A stretch of 64,000 bases of DNA from Oceanisphaera profunda (GCF_002157895.1 NZ_CP021377.1:1798001-1862000), one strand, 5' to 3'. Positions 54,532-64,000 are shown, counted from the first letter of the stretch. Made by a program: numbers and translations. The notes: generated by a model from the letters alone, not told the origin.

Positions 54532-56571
54532 TTACTCTTCTTCATCCATTTGCAGCGATCGCACACCTTCTAAGATACCTCCAGACAAACCGGATTTAGG
54601 GTAGGGCACGTCACCTTGATACCAAGGCTTACAGGGGCTAACGAGCTTGGGCTGATGGATCGTCAGCTTAGGTGCACGCCAGCTTTCGCTTAATTCAATG
54701 GCCAGCTCGCGACAGCCTTTATCGTTAACCGCCCCCAGCTCCAGTTGCCAGCCGCCGGCTAAGTCGACCTCGCCGCGCAAGGCCAATAAATAGCGCACAC
54801 TTTGCAGCGCGCTGCCATCAAGGCGCCAGTGGCCGTTGTTAATGGGTCCTTTAAGTTCGAGCTGATAAATAAAACTGTCGCCTTGGTTTAAGTCCAGCGC
54901 CGCCAGTTGCGGGTCTACGCTTTTAGCTTGGGCATAATCTTCACGCAGTCGTTGGCTGAGCCAATTATCTAGCCCCAACTTCTCGACGAACACCTCTTGG
55001 CCACTTAAAGCCACTTGCCCCTGCCAGGTTTGTCTATCTTGTACCTCGCCTTTAAGCTCAGCATTAATCTCAACCTTGCCTGAAAAGTTGCGATCCGCCT
55101 TTAGCCAGCGGCTTATCGGGCGCAAGGCTAACTCTTGGCCTTTAAGCTCGGCGTCAATGGCGTACGGCGGATACAAACCCAGCTTGCCGCTCAACGTAAC
55201 TTGGCCTTCCAGTGCATCACTGTTTAGTTCAGTCAGCCACAGATGGGTATCATCTAACTTGGCCTTCGCCTTGCCTTGGCGGGCAATTAAGCTGTTAAAG
55301 GCAATTTCACTCCAATTGGCTTCGGCTCGCGCTTGCTTACTTAAAGGGCGCCATTGGCCCGCCGACCAAGCGATATCATTAACAAATAGCTCGCCACCGA
55401 TGACAGAAAGCGGCAACTTTGGGTCCAGCGATAATAGCTCACCATTACTGATGTCCAGCTTATGTAGCCGTACTTCCGGCAGCGGCCACTTCATGTCCGC
55501 TTGCCACACAAACTTGTTATTTTGCAGCGCTAAAGCGTCAATATCGAGTCGGCCTTGCTCTGGGTGCCAGCGCAGCTCGCTGGTCACACTGCCTTCATAG
55601 GCTTGACCATTAATATTGAGGCTCAGCTGCTGTTGACTGCTGAGTAACTCGCCTTGGTGCTTATCGAGGCGCAGCCAATCCAGCACGGCTTCATCGGCCT
55701 GCCACTGACCACTGGCGTCGGGTAACTGGCCTGACGCCCACTCAAAATAGCGCAGCTCGCCACTGATGTTATTGCTGGTGAGGTAGGGGCTAGTAATGCT
55801 CACTTTTTCGAGCTGAGCTTTATTAATCTGTAAGCTCCAGCCCGAGGCAAGTTCTGGCCATTGTTCAAATTGCAGTTGGTTATGGCTAAATTGCGGGGCG
55901 TTTAAGATCAGCTGCTGCTTGGGCCAGTTTACGACTACGTTGGACTCAAATATGCCATCAAATAAGCGACTTTTTATTTCAGTTAATTGCAGCTGTTGTT
56001 GGCGCACTTGGCCATGAAAAGTCAGTTGCGCCATCTCTAGATTTGGCTGGGTAAGCTGGCGTGCTTGGCCGCTTACATTTACATCTGCATCCCACTGCCA
56101 ATTACCATCCAATCTTGGCTGCCAATCATGCAGCCTAAGATCGGTGCCTTTTGCCTGCCAACCTTGCCACTCTAGGCTCAAGTTCTTAGTGGTGAGCTCG
56201 GCAACGTGAATATTGGCCAAGTTATCTGGCAACTGCAGCGCTATGGCGTCATCCAGCAGCAGTTTGGCATCAATAAGGTCTAAGGTGGCAATGCGTGTTT
56301 GGCCGGACAGCGGCGAAAGCGTGGCCAGCTGCACATACACTTGGCGGGCATGAAACCAGTCGCCTAAGCGCACATCTTCTGCCAGCAAGGTATAAGGGTG
56401 CAGCGGATTAAAGGTGATATCACCTATAGATGCATCGAGATCGGTGTGCTCGTTAAGCCAAGCCAGCACCGGCTCCTTAAGACGATTGGCATCAAACAGC
56501 GTCAACAACAACCAACCGGCGAGCAGTAACACAAGCAAGGTGAGTAGCAGATATTTGGCCAGCTTTTTCAT
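54532..56571 (-). CDS. AsmA-family protein
   Basis: A 679-residue envelope protein. An N-terminal membrane anchor (about 5-27, Leu-rich) is followed by the AsmA start pattern DANRLKEPVLAWLNEHTDLDASIGDITFNPLHPY and a long beta-rich periplasmic region. The C-terminal part holds a Cys pair (NDKGCRELAIEL, VSPCKPW). AsmA relatives (TamB, YhdP) help move phospholipids to the outer membrane. E. coli AsmA is 617 residues. It is single on the minus strand. Confidence 0.88.
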   Translation of the reverse strand: MKKLAKYLLLTLLVLLLAGWLLLTLFDANRLKEPVLAWLNEHTDLDASIGDITFNPLHPYTLLAEDVRLGDWFHARQVYVQLATLSPLSGQTRIATLDLIDAKLLLDDAIALQLPDNLANIHVAELTTKNLSLEWQGWQAKGTDLRLHDWQPRLDGNWQWDADVNVSGQARQLTQPNLEMAQLTFHGQVRQQQLQLTEIKSRLFDGIFESNVVVNWPKQQLILNAPQFSHNQLQFEQWPELASGWSLQINKAQLEKVSITSPYLTSNNISGELRYFEWASGQLPDASGQWQADEAVLDWLRLDKHQGELLSSQQQLSLNINGQAYEGSVTSELRWHPEQGRLDIDALALQNNKFVWQADMKWPLPEVRLHKLDISNGELLSLDPKLPLSVIGGELFVNDIAWSAGQWRPLSKQARAEANWSEIAFNSLIARQGKAKAKLDDTHLWLTELNSDALEGQVTLSGKLGLYPPYAIDAELKGQELALRPISRWLKADRNFSGKVEINAELKGEVQDRQTWQGQVALSGQEVFVEKLGLDNWLSQRLREDYAQAKSVDPQLAALDLNQGDSFIYQLELKGPINNGHWRLDGSALQSVRYLLALRGEVDLAGGWQLELGAVNDKGCRELAIELSESWRAPKLTIHQPKLVSPCKPWYQGDVPYPKSGLSGGILEGVRSLQMDEEE

Positions 56572-57155
56572 GCAGCATCCCTTTAGAATCCGAGACTTAC
56601 ATCATACCTAGCCAGCCACCCGGAGGGAAACAAAGCAGCGCTATAAGCCGGTGAAGAGTGAAGCGTAAATGGTGAAGGTAAACATGACACCAGCACCAAA
56701 ACACTGAGAGACCAAAGACTTTTGCCACGGAATACACGCTGCAAAGCATTTCCAAGCTCTGGTAGACCAGGCCGGTACTCGGCACCCGTGAACTAGTACT
56801 CACAAAATACAGTTTCATCATCTCTTATCGTGTCGTCGGTTTTGAGCTCCAAATCTTATGCGTGTTCAGCACACAGCAGCAGCTGCCTGAACACTGGTAG
56901 ATGCTCAAAAATTAGCCGCAATTGGTTAATGAGCATAATGAAGTTTCAGCTGTGCAAGTTTGAGGTTTGCAGATGTAATGTAGAGACAAAACTGAGATTT
57001 GTTAGCGCGCTAGGTGCTCAGTGCGCCGTATCATTAAACATAACGCCGTATTATCAGAGGTGTGACAGCAAACTCGATATTGTTCTGTTCTTCTCATTTG
57101 AGGCTTTTTTTGTGAGAGGATATGCTCTATATCTTAGAAAATAGAGGGCATGGTT
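56572..57155. other. Gene-free spacer between asmA and the Sel1 gene
   Basis: It holds a GTGAAGAGTGAAGCGTAAAT repeat copy (56651-56683) and a TGCCACGGAATACACG copy (about 56728). A 104-codon plus-strand frame at 56830-57144 has no ribosome binding site or domain and is not accepted. The AT-rich end (57060-57150) probably carries the promoter of the Sel1 gene. Confidence 0.5.
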
Positions 57156-57178
57156 GTGTTAAATAAAAAAGCATTGAT

Positions 57179-57919
57179 GTGGGTGTTCGGGGGGTGTTGT
57201 GTGGTGCTGTCAATTTGCAAGCCATTGCGCAGGTCCCATCACTTCTTAAGCATGATGCTGAATTGGGAGATGCTGAAGCTCAGCTTGTGTTAAGTGGGGT
57301 ATATTTTAGAGGTGACGGAGTGCCGCAAGATTATAGTAAGGCATTGTATTGGGCTCGTAAGGCCGCCGAGCAGGAGTATGTAGTCGGACAGGTTGCTTTA
57401 GGGATTTTTTACGATGAGGGTGTCGGAGTTCCGAGAGACCCCGAGCTGGCGGTGTACTGGCTTCGTAAGGCGGCGGAGCAGGGTCATGTGGATGCGCAGA
57501 ATAACTTGGGTTCTATGTTAGTTAGCGGTGAAGGGGTGTCGAAAGACGCGAAGCAAGCTGTGTATTGGTTTCGTAAAGCAGCGGAGCAGGGGCATGCGCG
57601 CGCGCAGTCTAATTTAGGAACTGCGTACTATAGGGGTAATGGGGTCCCTGAAAACTTTAAGAAGGCTTTAATTTGGAGTCGAAAGGCCGCAGAGCAAGGG
57701 CATGCAGAAGCGCAGGCCTTAACCGGGATTCTGTACTTGCGAGATGAAAGAGCACCAGAGAACTCTAAGAAAGCTTATGCTTGGCTCTCTGTTTCCGTTG
57801 CAAGCGGTGATAATAAAGCTAAAGAACTTCGCGATATAGCGGCTGAATCTCTTTCTCCAAGTGAGTTGAGAGAAGGGCAAGCGCTGGCCGCAGAGTACTT
57901 TGAAAAATATAGCGATTGA
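57179..57919 (+). CDS. Sel1-repeat protein, signal peptide apparently frameshifted
   Basis: The open frame gives 246 residues with about five Sel1 (TPR-like) repeats of about 36 residues; AEQGHVDAQNNLG and YWFRKAAEQGHARAQSNLG are clear examples. The called start (GTG 57179) has no ribosome binding site. A better start lies upstream: GTG 57156 after GAGGG. It gives a signal-peptide-like MLNKKALMWVFGG but is in another frame. Adding one G to the G6 run at 57189-57194 joins both frames and yields a cleavage site at LQAIAQ. Sel1 proteins bind partners in the periplasm or envelope. The base composition is more AT-rich than its neighbours. Either a sequencing slip, a recent mutation or phase variation is possible. 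Confidence 0.85.
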   Translation: MGVRGVLCGAVNLQAIAQVPSLLKHDAELGDAEAQLVLSGVYFRGDGVPQDYSKALYWARKAAEQEYVVGQVALGIFYDEGVGVPRDPELAVYWLRKAAEQGHVDAQNNLGSMLVSGEGVSKDAKQAVYWFRKAAEQGHARAQSNLGTAYYRGNGVPENFKKALIWSRKAAEQGHAEAQALTGILYLRDERAPENSKKAYAWLSVSVASGDNKAKELRDIAAESLSPSELREGQALAAEYFEKYSD

Positions 57920-58354
57920 TATGCTCTAGTAGCTAGTTGTTGGAGAGACGATTTTTACCATAACGCATAGTTACCTGCAGTTATCGGTAGTTAGGATTCA
58001 TGCTGGGATTGTTAAAATCTGTGGCATGCATAAATCATTATGCTTACGAGTTGGCACTCTGCCGACGGCTGTTACCGATCCAAGTTAGGTTTTAACCCGT
58101 TCCGCCTGCGGAGGAATGCGAGAACAAGCGTTCGCCTACAAAATCCAAACCAGCCTGTATATTCGGTCTCTGTTTCACCTGTTACTTTTGCATGTGTCTA
58201 GTCTCGGCTCTTACCATCAAGATCCCTTTCAGGTCTGATCTCTATTTTTCCGTGTTCTTCCGTGCTTTCGTAGCAATGAGCCGTGGCAAAAATAGTTCTT
58301 AGCTTTTGATTTGTCTTTAGCTAGGCGCTTTGTGCTCGGCGCTTAGCGCTGCCT
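57920..58354. other. Gene-free spacer with repeat copies
   Basis: It holds the segment CGTTCCGCCTGCGGAGGAAT (about 58099), shared in reverse with 9.48 kb, and a degenerate pair of TTCCGTGTTCTTCCGTGC with CCGTGGCAAAAATAG (58250-58298). It ends with a reversed GCGCCGAGCAC-type repeat (58321-58355) at the recG end. Confidence 0.5.
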
Positions 58355-60427
58355 TTAAACCTTCCCATAATGCTCGCGCTCGCCTAGCCAGCGGCGGATC
58401 AGTGGGGCTGTGGCTTCTGGGTGTTTGTCGGCTAAATAGCGGGCGATGCGTTGTACTTCGGGTAATAGATATTGGTCGCGGATCAGATCGGCAATTTTTA
58501 AGTCCGCAAGGCCAGTTTGTTTGGTGCCTAATAGCTCGCCGGGGCCGCGAATTTCTAAGTCTTTTTGGGCAATAATAAAGCCGTCGTTGGTGTCGCGTAG
58601 CACGCCTAAGCGTTGGCCGGCGGTTTTGGTAAGAGGCGCGTGATACAAGAGCACACAGTGGGAGGCGACCGCACCTCGGCCGACGCGGCCGCGTAATTGG
58701 TGCAGCTGCGCCAAACCTAAACGCTCGGGATTCTCGATGATCATTAACGAGGCATTAGGTACGTCTACGCCCACTTCTATTACCGTAGTCGCCACCAATA
58801 AATCTAAGTTACCGGCTTTAAAGTCCGCCATGACGGTGAGCTTTTCGGCGGGCTTCATGCGGCCGTGGACTAAGCCCACTTTTAGTTCGGGTAATTGGGC
58901 GGTGAGCTCGGTGGCGGTGTCTTCCGCCGCTTGGCATTCCAATACTTCAGACTCGTCAATTAAGGTGCACACCCAATAGGCTTGGCGACCTTGCTCGCGG
59001 CAGACTTCTCGTACCCGAGCCACGATTTCTTCACGGCGGGTATCGGGCATGGCCACGGTTTTTACAGGAGTACGGCCCGGTGGCAGTTCATCGATAATTG
59101 AGGTGTCGAGATCCGCGTAGGCAGTCATGGCCAAAGTGCGCGGAATGGGGGTGGCGGTCATGATCAACTGATGGGGATAAAATTCCCCTTGGCTGCCTTT
59201 TTCACGCAGTGCCAAACGCTGGTGCACACCAAAACGGTGTTGCTCATCGATAATGACTAATTCCAGTGCATTAAACTGCACTTCTTCCTGAAACAGCGCG
59301 TGGGTGCCGACTATCATGCCCACTTCGCCGCTGGCCAGTCGCGCCAGTTGCTCGGCGCGGGCCTTGCCTTTTACCTTGCCGGCTAACCAGCCTACTTGAA
59401 TACCTAATGGCGCTAACCAAGCGGCAAAGTTATTGGCGTGTTGTTCGGCTAACAGTTCGGTGGGCGCCATTAACGCCACTTGGCCTTGATTACCGATGAC
59501 GTGCAGTGCGGCCAGTGCCGCCACCAAGGTTTTACCTGAGCCTACATCGCCTTGTACGAGGCGCATCATGGGCACCTGCTTGGCTAAGTCGGCGGCAATG
59601 TCTGCCACCACTCGCTGCTGGGCACCGGTGGGTGTAAAGGGCAGTTGCGCTAAAAAGTCATTAATGAGTTGTTGAGGATAATGTAAGCCGCGCGCCTGAT
59701 GAGCTTGGCTTTGCTCGCGCACTTTAAGTACCGACAAATTATGGGCAAGCAGCTCTTCCATGATCAACCGCTGCTGAGCAGGATGGCCGCCTTGCTCTAG
59801 GGTGAATAAGTCCACGTCTGCCGGTGGGCGATGCAACAGCTGCAACGCCGCGTTTAAGCTCACTTGTTTGTCGTATAATCCGCTGGGTAGCCATTCTTGT
59901 AATGGCGTTTGCGCAAGTAAAGCCAGCGCTTGGTCGGTGAGTTGGCGCAAGGTGATTTGGCGCAAGCCTTCGGTGGCACCATACACTGGCGTTAAGTTGG
60001 CTTCGCCCGTTATCGCTTGGTCGCCTAACTGCAGGCTGTATTCTGGATGGATAATCTCAAGGCCATGCTGGCCGGGGCGAATCTCGCCAAAGGCACGAAT
60101 TTTTGTGCCAGCGGTGAGGTTATTCATTTGGGCGGCGGCAAAATTAAAAAAGCGCAGCGTTAGACTGCCGCTGTCATCACGCATGCGACATAACAGCATG
60201 CGTTTGCGGCCATAGCTAATATTGCTGTCGACGATTTCACCGATCACAGATACATGCATGCCGGGCATTAAGTCGCCGATGGCATGCACACGGGTGCGGT
60301 CTTCATAGCGCAGCGGCAGATGAAACAGTAGATCCTGCACCGTGCTCAAGTTGAGCCGTTGCAGTTTTTCTAACATCTTGTCGCCTACGCCCTTGAGCAG
60401 ACTGAGAGACATCTTGTCCAGATTCAT
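58355..60427 (-). CDS. recG: ATP-dependent DNA helicase RecG
   Basis: A 690-residue branch-migration and replication-fork-regression helicase. An N-terminal wedge/OB domain (about 60-160) is followed by helicase domains: Walker A in QGDVGSGKTLVAALAAL, DEQH box in IIDEQHRFGVHQR, TATPIPRTLAMT, and LVATTVIEVGVDVPNASLM with QLRGRVGRG in the second lobe. E. coli RecG has 693 residues. It is single on the minus strand. Confidence 0.97.
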   Translation of the reverse strand: MNLDKMSLSLLKGVGDKMLEKLQRLNLSTVQDLLFHLPLRYEDRTRVHAIGDLMPGMHVSVIGEIVDSNISYGRKRMLLCRMRDDSGSLTLRFFNFAAAQMNNLTAGTKIRAFGEIRPGQHGLEIIHPEYSLQLGDQAITGEANLTPVYGATEGLRQITLRQLTDQALALLAQTPLQEWLPSGLYDKQVSLNAALQLLHRPPADVDLFTLEQGGHPAQQRLIMEELLAHNLSVLKVREQSQAHQARGLHYPQQLINDFLAQLPFTPTGAQQRVVADIAADLAKQVPMMRLVQGDVGSGKTLVAALAALHVIGNQGQVALMAPTELLAEQHANNFAAWLAPLGIQVGWLAGKVKGKARAEQLARLASGEVGMIVGTHALFQEEVQFNALELVIIDEQHRFGVHQRLALREKGSQGEFYPHQLIMTATPIPRTLAMTAYADLDTSIIDELPPGRTPVKTVAMPDTRREEIVARVREVCREQGRQAYWVCTLIDESEVLECQAAEDTATELTAQLPELKVGLVHGRMKPAEKLTVMADFKAGNLDLLVATTVIEVGVDVPNASLMIIENPERLGLAQLHQLRGRVGRGAVASHCVLLYHAPLTKTAGQRLGVLRDTNDGFIIAQKDLEIRGPGELLGTKQTGLADLKIADLIRDQYLLPEVQRIARYLADKHPEATAPLIRRWLGEREHYGKV

Positions 60428-60484
60428 AACGGCCTCACCTGTAAATATGTACAGAGAATAGCAAAGGCTTGATTAAAAAGGGAG

Positions 60485-60792
60485 TAAAGGCAGCGCCGAG
60501 CGCCCCGCATCTAGCGCCTAGCCAACATATAAACACCGCTCTTGGGTTAGCTTGGTGCATCAGAACCTACTGCGTAGGTTTTCGCGGCTAAAGCGCGCGA
60601 CTACATTCTTGCAATATGCCTATATCGGCGTCGCTGTTGGCTCGTCCTCTTACTCTTTACGCTTCACCCCTCACCAACTTATTCAGAACTGATCACTATT
60701 GTTCCTTGTTTTGTCCGTGCCTTCCGTGGCAAATAGCTCTAGTCACTAAGATCCAAAGTGAGATGTTGATTTTCATCAGCAAGACGGCAAAA
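60485..60792. repeat. Repeat-rich spacer between recG and pssA
   Basis: Five repeat types occur in order: GCGCCGAGCGCC type (about 60490), GCATCAGAACCTACTGCGTA type (60558-60602), CTTTACGCTTCACCCCTCACC type (60645-60672), GTCCGTGCCTTCCGTGGCAA type (60714-60733) and a short ATCCTGAT-type copy (about 60750-60790). No gene is present. Confidence 0.65.
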
Positions 60793-60797
60793 AACAA

Positions 60798-60830
60798 CAA
60801 AACGCCGCACTCTGGGAATGCGGCGTTTTG
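60798..60830. terminator. Terminator downstream of pssA
   Basis: CAAAACGCCGCA (60798-60809) pairs with TGCGGCGTTTTG (60819-60830). Read on the minus strand it ends in a T-rich arm, suiting pssA. Confidence 0.85.
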
Positions 60831-60855
60831 TTGGATATTGAGCTGGGCGCTGTGT

Positions 60856-62205
60856 TTAAAGCAATCTCTTCAGCAACACATTGGCTCGGGTGCGTTGTAC
60901 GCGTTTTAGTAGCTTTTGCACCGGTACTGGGTAGTCGGCCATTTCTTCGATTTCTGTGAAATGCTCGATGCGCTGGCAGTGTTTGAGAATATTGTTTTTT
61001 TCTTCCTCAAAGCAAGGCTGTAATAATCGCTCGGGATCTTGTAATAACAAGCCGTTTTCTAAATCTAGGCCCCAAGCGCGGGGGTTGAGATTATTGCCGG
61101 TGATCATGGCCAAGTCGTCATCTACAAACATGCCCTTCAGGTGATAGGAGTTGCGCTCATGGCGCCACAGCATGATGTTCAACTTGCCTTGATAAATAGA
61201 AGTTTGGTGGGCACGGGCAAAGCGGCGCAGATTGGTTTCATATAAATACGGCAGGCCGCCTATGGTGCGAAATGGCTCATCGGGGGAGATGTAAAAGTCG
61301 TTGGCAGTTTTATCACCAATCACCAAAGTTACGGTCACGCCTTTCTTTAATAAGGTGCGCACATCTTTGGCCAGCGGTTTAGGTAAGTTGAAATAAGGCG
61401 TACAAATAAACAGCTGTTGTTCGCTGCTGCGCAGTAGGGTGCGGATGGCGCGGTTAAGGTGGTTGCCTCTTTTACCTAAGCCCGCGAGCGGCGTGACCGA
61501 CACTTGACCGGTTTGGCGAGGCTCGTCGTCAAACTGATACTCAGCACGCTTCATTTGCGGTTTAAATTGGCGGATCACCGAGCGCAGCTGGCGTGCCGAG
61601 GGAATATGCTCTTCAAGCAGTGAAGGTACTGCCGGATTATCTATAAACAGCCGCGTCATGTAATCAATCATGGTGTCGGCCAGTGCCGCATCGTTGAGTT
61701 GATGATAACGGTCGAAGCGATAGCGCTCTTGCTGGTGTAGATAAATGTCGTTGAGGCTGGCGCCGGAATAGAGCAGCGTATCGTCAAAGATAAATCCTTT
61801 AAGGTGCAGCACGCCCAGCACTTCGCGACCTTTAACCGGCACGCCGTAAATATTAATCGACTCCGAATAACGGTCGGCAAACTCTTGGTACATCTTGTGG
61901 TTACCACCTTGGCCTTTATGACCAATCAGGCCCCGTTGGGCGCGATGAAAATCCACAAATAAACAAATATCTAACGCCGGATTGGCTTGTTTGGCTTCAT
62001 GCAGCGCGGTCAAAATCTCTCGGCCGGCCTCATCATCTTGTAAATAAAGAGCAACCAGATAAATGCGCTGTTGTGCGGCTGCAATAAGTTCCAACAACCT
62101 TTGCTTAAAGCTTTGCGCCGAATACAAAATTTGTATTTGGTCTGCATCCACCGCCAAGCTAGGCAGGCGGTGCAGTAAGGAGCGGTAATGTTGAGCTAAT
62201 GGCAT
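60856..62205 (-). CDS. pssA: CDP-diacylglycerol-serine O-phosphatidyltransferase
   Basis: A 449-residue phospholipase D-superfamily enzyme (type I PssA) making phosphatidylserine, precursor of phosphatidylethanolamine. Two HKD-type motifs are visible: VLHLKGFIFDDTLLYSGAS and YHLKGMFVDDDLAMITGNNL. No membrane segment is present, consistent with the peripheral ribosome/membrane-bound E. coli enzyme (451 residues). Confidence 0.96.
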   Translation of the reverse strand: MPLAQHYRSLLHRLPSLAVDADQIQILYSAQSFKQRLLELIAAAQQRIYLVALYLQDDEAGREILTALHEAKQANPALDICLFVDFHRAQRGLIGHKGQGGNHKMYQEFADRYSESINIYGVPVKGREVLGVLHLKGFIFDDTLLYSGASLNDIYLHQQERYRFDRYHQLNDAALADTMIDYMTRLFIDNPAVPSLLEEHIPSARQLRSVIRQFKPQMKRAEYQFDDEPRQTGQVSVTPLAGLGKRGNHLNRAIRTLLRSSEQQLFICTPYFNLPKPLAKDVRTLLKKGVTVTLVIGDKTANDFYISPDEPFRTIGGLPYLYETNLRRFARAHQTSIYQGKLNIMLWRHERNSYHLKGMFVDDDLAMITGNNLNPRAWGLDLENGLLLQDPERLLQPCFEEEKNNILKHCQRIEHFTEIEEMADYPVPVQKLLKRVQRTRANVLLKRLL

Positions 62206-62313
62206 AAGTAGATCCGGTTAATGAATTGTCGCTCAAGACCATACTCAAGCGACAATATACACGGGCAGTTTAGCGAATTTTAGCAAACGGCGGCAAATGA
62301 CAGCGTGCTCACT

Positions 62314-64000
62314 TTATAGGGCGCGCGTTGCCTGCTCCAGCCAAATCAGATCTGTCCCACTTAATTGCGGGCTAATTTTAGCCCACACTTGGGCGTGATA
62401 CTGATTAAGCCAATCAATGTGCTTCGGCTCAAGCCAAGCAGTATCCACTAAACGACGGTCGAAGGGCACAAAGGTCAGCGTTTCTAAGGCGAACATCGGA
62501 ATATCCCCGCCTATGTTGGCTGGCTGCACCACTTGTAGGTTTTCACAACGAATCCCAAAGGCATCTTCCCGATAATAACCGGGCTCGTTAGACACTATCA
62601 TGCCGGTAGTCAGCGCAGTTTGGCTGCCTTTGGGTGAAATGCGCTGCGGGCCTTCGTGCACGCTTAAGTAATGGCCCACCCCATGGCCGGTGCCGTGATC
62701 GAAGTTATAGCCTTCTTGCCACAAGGGCTGGCGCGCTAATACATCAAGCTGTTGGCCACAGGTGCCGGCCGGAAAACGCGCGGACGCTAAGTCCATATGG
62801 CCGCGCAGCACCAGCGTAAACAGCTTCTTCATTTCCGCATTAGGCGTGCCGACCGCCACGGTGCGGGTAATATCGGTGGTGCCATCCAGATACTGGCCGC
62901 CAGAGTCCACTAAGTAAATAGCATCTTGACCTAAGCGGCGCGGCGTACCGTTGTCATGACGATAATGACACATGGCGGCATTAGGGCCTAAGGCAGAGAT
63001 AGTACTAAAGCTGGGCTCTACAAACTCATCGTTGGCGGCACGGAACTGTTCTAGTTTGTCGGCCAAACTGCCTTCGTCTTCCAGCTCGGGGTTAGCTTGG
63101 CTAACGCGGGCATCTAACCAAGCTAAGAAACGGCATATGGCGGCACCATCACGCAGATGGGCGGCGCGACTGCCGTTTACTTCTACCGGATTCTTGCAGG
63201 CTTTAGGCAGCATGCAAGGGTCATCGGCATAGACTAACTCGGCGCCGGCTTCACTTAAGGTGAGTGCGCTCCACGCGTTAGCGGTGGTGGGATCAAGTTG
63301 CACCCGTGCGCTTTTATTACCCAATGCTGTGAGCGCCGCTGTGAGCTCGGCTACCGGATGCAAGGTAACGTCGGAGCCGCTGTGGGCGCTTAAGTCTAAA
63401 TCGGCAAACTTAGCGGGATCGGCAAATAATTGCACGCTACCATCTTGATGCAATAAGGCAAAACTCAGCACCACCGGCAAGCAGTCGATATCGCGACCGC
63501 GGATATTCAGTAGCCAGTTAATGGGCTCCGCTTGGGTGAATAATTGCGCATCTATATTCGCTGCTGCTAAATCTTGGGCGATGCGGCTGCGCTTAGCTTC
63601 GCTGTGCTGGCCGCTGTAGTCTTGGCTAAGCAACAGTGCCGGATTAGTACCGGGTTGCGGGCGGTCGTGCCACTGAGCATCAATTAAGTTCTCACTTACT
63701 GGCACCAGCGAGATACCTTGTTCCGCCAGCTTAGGCTCGGCATTTTCATACCACTGCTGGCTGTGTAAATGCGCGTCAAAGCCCACGCTATCTCCGTTAC
63801 GCAGTTGGCTGAGTAGCCAATCGAGATAGGGCTCGCTAATAAGATGATGATAATTAAATAAGCTCGCGGGAGCTTGTTGGCGCACTTGTACCGTATAGCG
63901 CCCATCCACAAACAGGGCGGCCTGTTCGGCTAACACTACGCAAGCTCCGGCGGAGCCCGTAAAGCCGGTCAGCCACGCCAAGCGCTCCGCGTAGGGCGGA
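62314..64000 (-). CDS. Xaa-Pro aminopeptidase (M24B), N-terminus outside the window
   Basis: The frame stays open through the window edge; the upstream residues read PYAERLAWLTGFTGSAG, so at least 30 further residues are missing. The visible part has two creatinase-like N-terminal domains and a C-terminal pita-bread metallopeptidase domain with metal ligands in VDSGGQYLDGTTDITRTV, HGTGHGVGHYLSVHEGP, SNEPGYYRED and CENLQVV. This matches the long (about 600-residue) aminopeptidase P1 type rather than E. coli PepP. It removes residues before proline. It lies 108 bp upstream of pssA on the same strand. Confidence 0.93.
   Translation of the reverse strand, partial: PPYAERLAWLTGFTGSAGACVVLAEQAALFVDGRYTVQVRQQAPASLFNYHHLISEPYLDWLLSQLRNGDSVGFDAHLHSQQWYENAEPKLAEQGISLVPVSENLIDAQWHDRPQPGTNPALLLSQDYSGQHSEAKRSRIAQDLAAANIDAQLFTQAEPINWLLNIRGRDIDCLPVVLSFALLHQDGSVQLFADPAKFADLDLSAHSGSDVTLHPVAELTAALTALGNKSARVQLDPTTANAWSALTLSEAGAELVYADDPCMLPKACKNPVEVNGSRAAHLRDGAAICRFLAWLDARVSQANPELEDEGSLADKLEQFRAANDEFVEPSFSTISALGPNAAMCHYRHDNGTPRRLGQDAIYLVDSGGQYLDGTTDITRTVAVGTPNAEMKKLFTLVLRGHMDLASARFPAGTCGQQLDVLARQPLWQEGYNFDHGTGHGVGHYLSVHEGPQRISPKGSQTALTTGMIVSNEPGYYREDAFGIRCENLQVVQPANIGGDIPMFALETLTFVPFDRRLVDTAWLEPKHIDWLNQYHAQVWAKISPQLSGTDLIWLEQATRAL

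Noticed and set aside
56830-57144. 104-codon plus-strand frame before the Sel1 gene
   Set aside because: It has no ribosome binding site, a Ser/Cys-rich low-complexity composition and no recognisable domain.
1-64000. CRISPR arrays, rRNA/tRNA genes, prophage or intact insertion sequences
   Set aside because: Reading both strands showed no regular direct-repeat array, no tRNA-like cloverleaf or rRNA signature, and no transposase, integrase or phage structural gene.

Overview
The window looks like chromosome of a marine or brackish-water gammaproteobacterium. The block engB, yihI, hemN, glnG, glnL, glnA, typA, yihY, dtd, yiiD(madA) follows the Escherichia coli/Vibrio order. The cytochrome c4 gene next to engB, the seven-gene Mrp Na+/H+ antiporter operon and the TRAP carrier are typical of Aeromonadales/Vibrionales-like marine lineages. 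An Oceanisphaera/Oceanimonas-type organism is my best guess, but that is inference from gene content only. No rRNA, tRNA, CRISPR array, phage or intact insertion sequence was seen.

Layout. 1-5.2 kb: the 3' part of selO, a small unknown gene, an EamA-type cysteine exporter, a preQ1-riboswitch-controlled queuosine-precursor transporter (yhhQ), a secreted unknown protein, a Fur-controlled RyhB small RNA gene and elbB. 5.2-9.5 kb: polA, preceded by a cluster of GATC sites and a DnaA box, then thiD behind a TPP riboswitch. 9.9-15.7 kb: mrpABCDEFG. 15.9-24.1 kb: a signalling locus with a CheY-like receiver, a receiver-HDOD protein with Glu at the phosphoacceptor position, an Hpt/receiver/GGDEF protein and, divergently, a 1561-residue sensor with two complete histidine-kinase cores. 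24.1-35.1 kb: a full trans-4-hydroxyproline catabolic cluster (epimerase, D-hydroxyproline dehydrogenase, deaminase, ketoglutarate-semialdehyde dehydrogenase) with an NhaC-family carrier, a TRAP transporter and a GntR regulator. rsuA lies between the TRAP genes and gntR. 35.1-54.3 kb: the conserved engB-madA block, with add inserted before glnG and a slyA/HlyD/DUF2955 efflux operon inserted between glnL and glnA. 54.5-64 kb: an AsmA-family gene, a Sel1-repeat gene with an apparent frameshift in its signal peptide, recG, pssA and the C-terminal part of a Xaa-Pro aminopeptidase.

How the parts work together. The hydroxyproline genes convert the amino acid to 2-oxoglutarate. A perfect 8+3+8 palindrome in the divergent promoter region is the likely GntR operator. 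Nitrogen control is readable from DNA: a sigma-54 glnAp2-like promoter, a perfect NtrC site upstream of glnA and another upstream of glnL. The slyA operon carries a SlyA-type palindrome at its own promoter. The signalling locus probably links an external or redox cue to c-di-GMP through several receivers.

The gaps between operons hold several dispersed repeat families, each present two to seven times in the window, often as inverted pairs or hairpins. These repeats, the RyhB gene, the preQ1 element, the tandem-core kinase, a 35-codon ORF inside the slyA operon and the G-tract frameshift are the observations most worth a second look.
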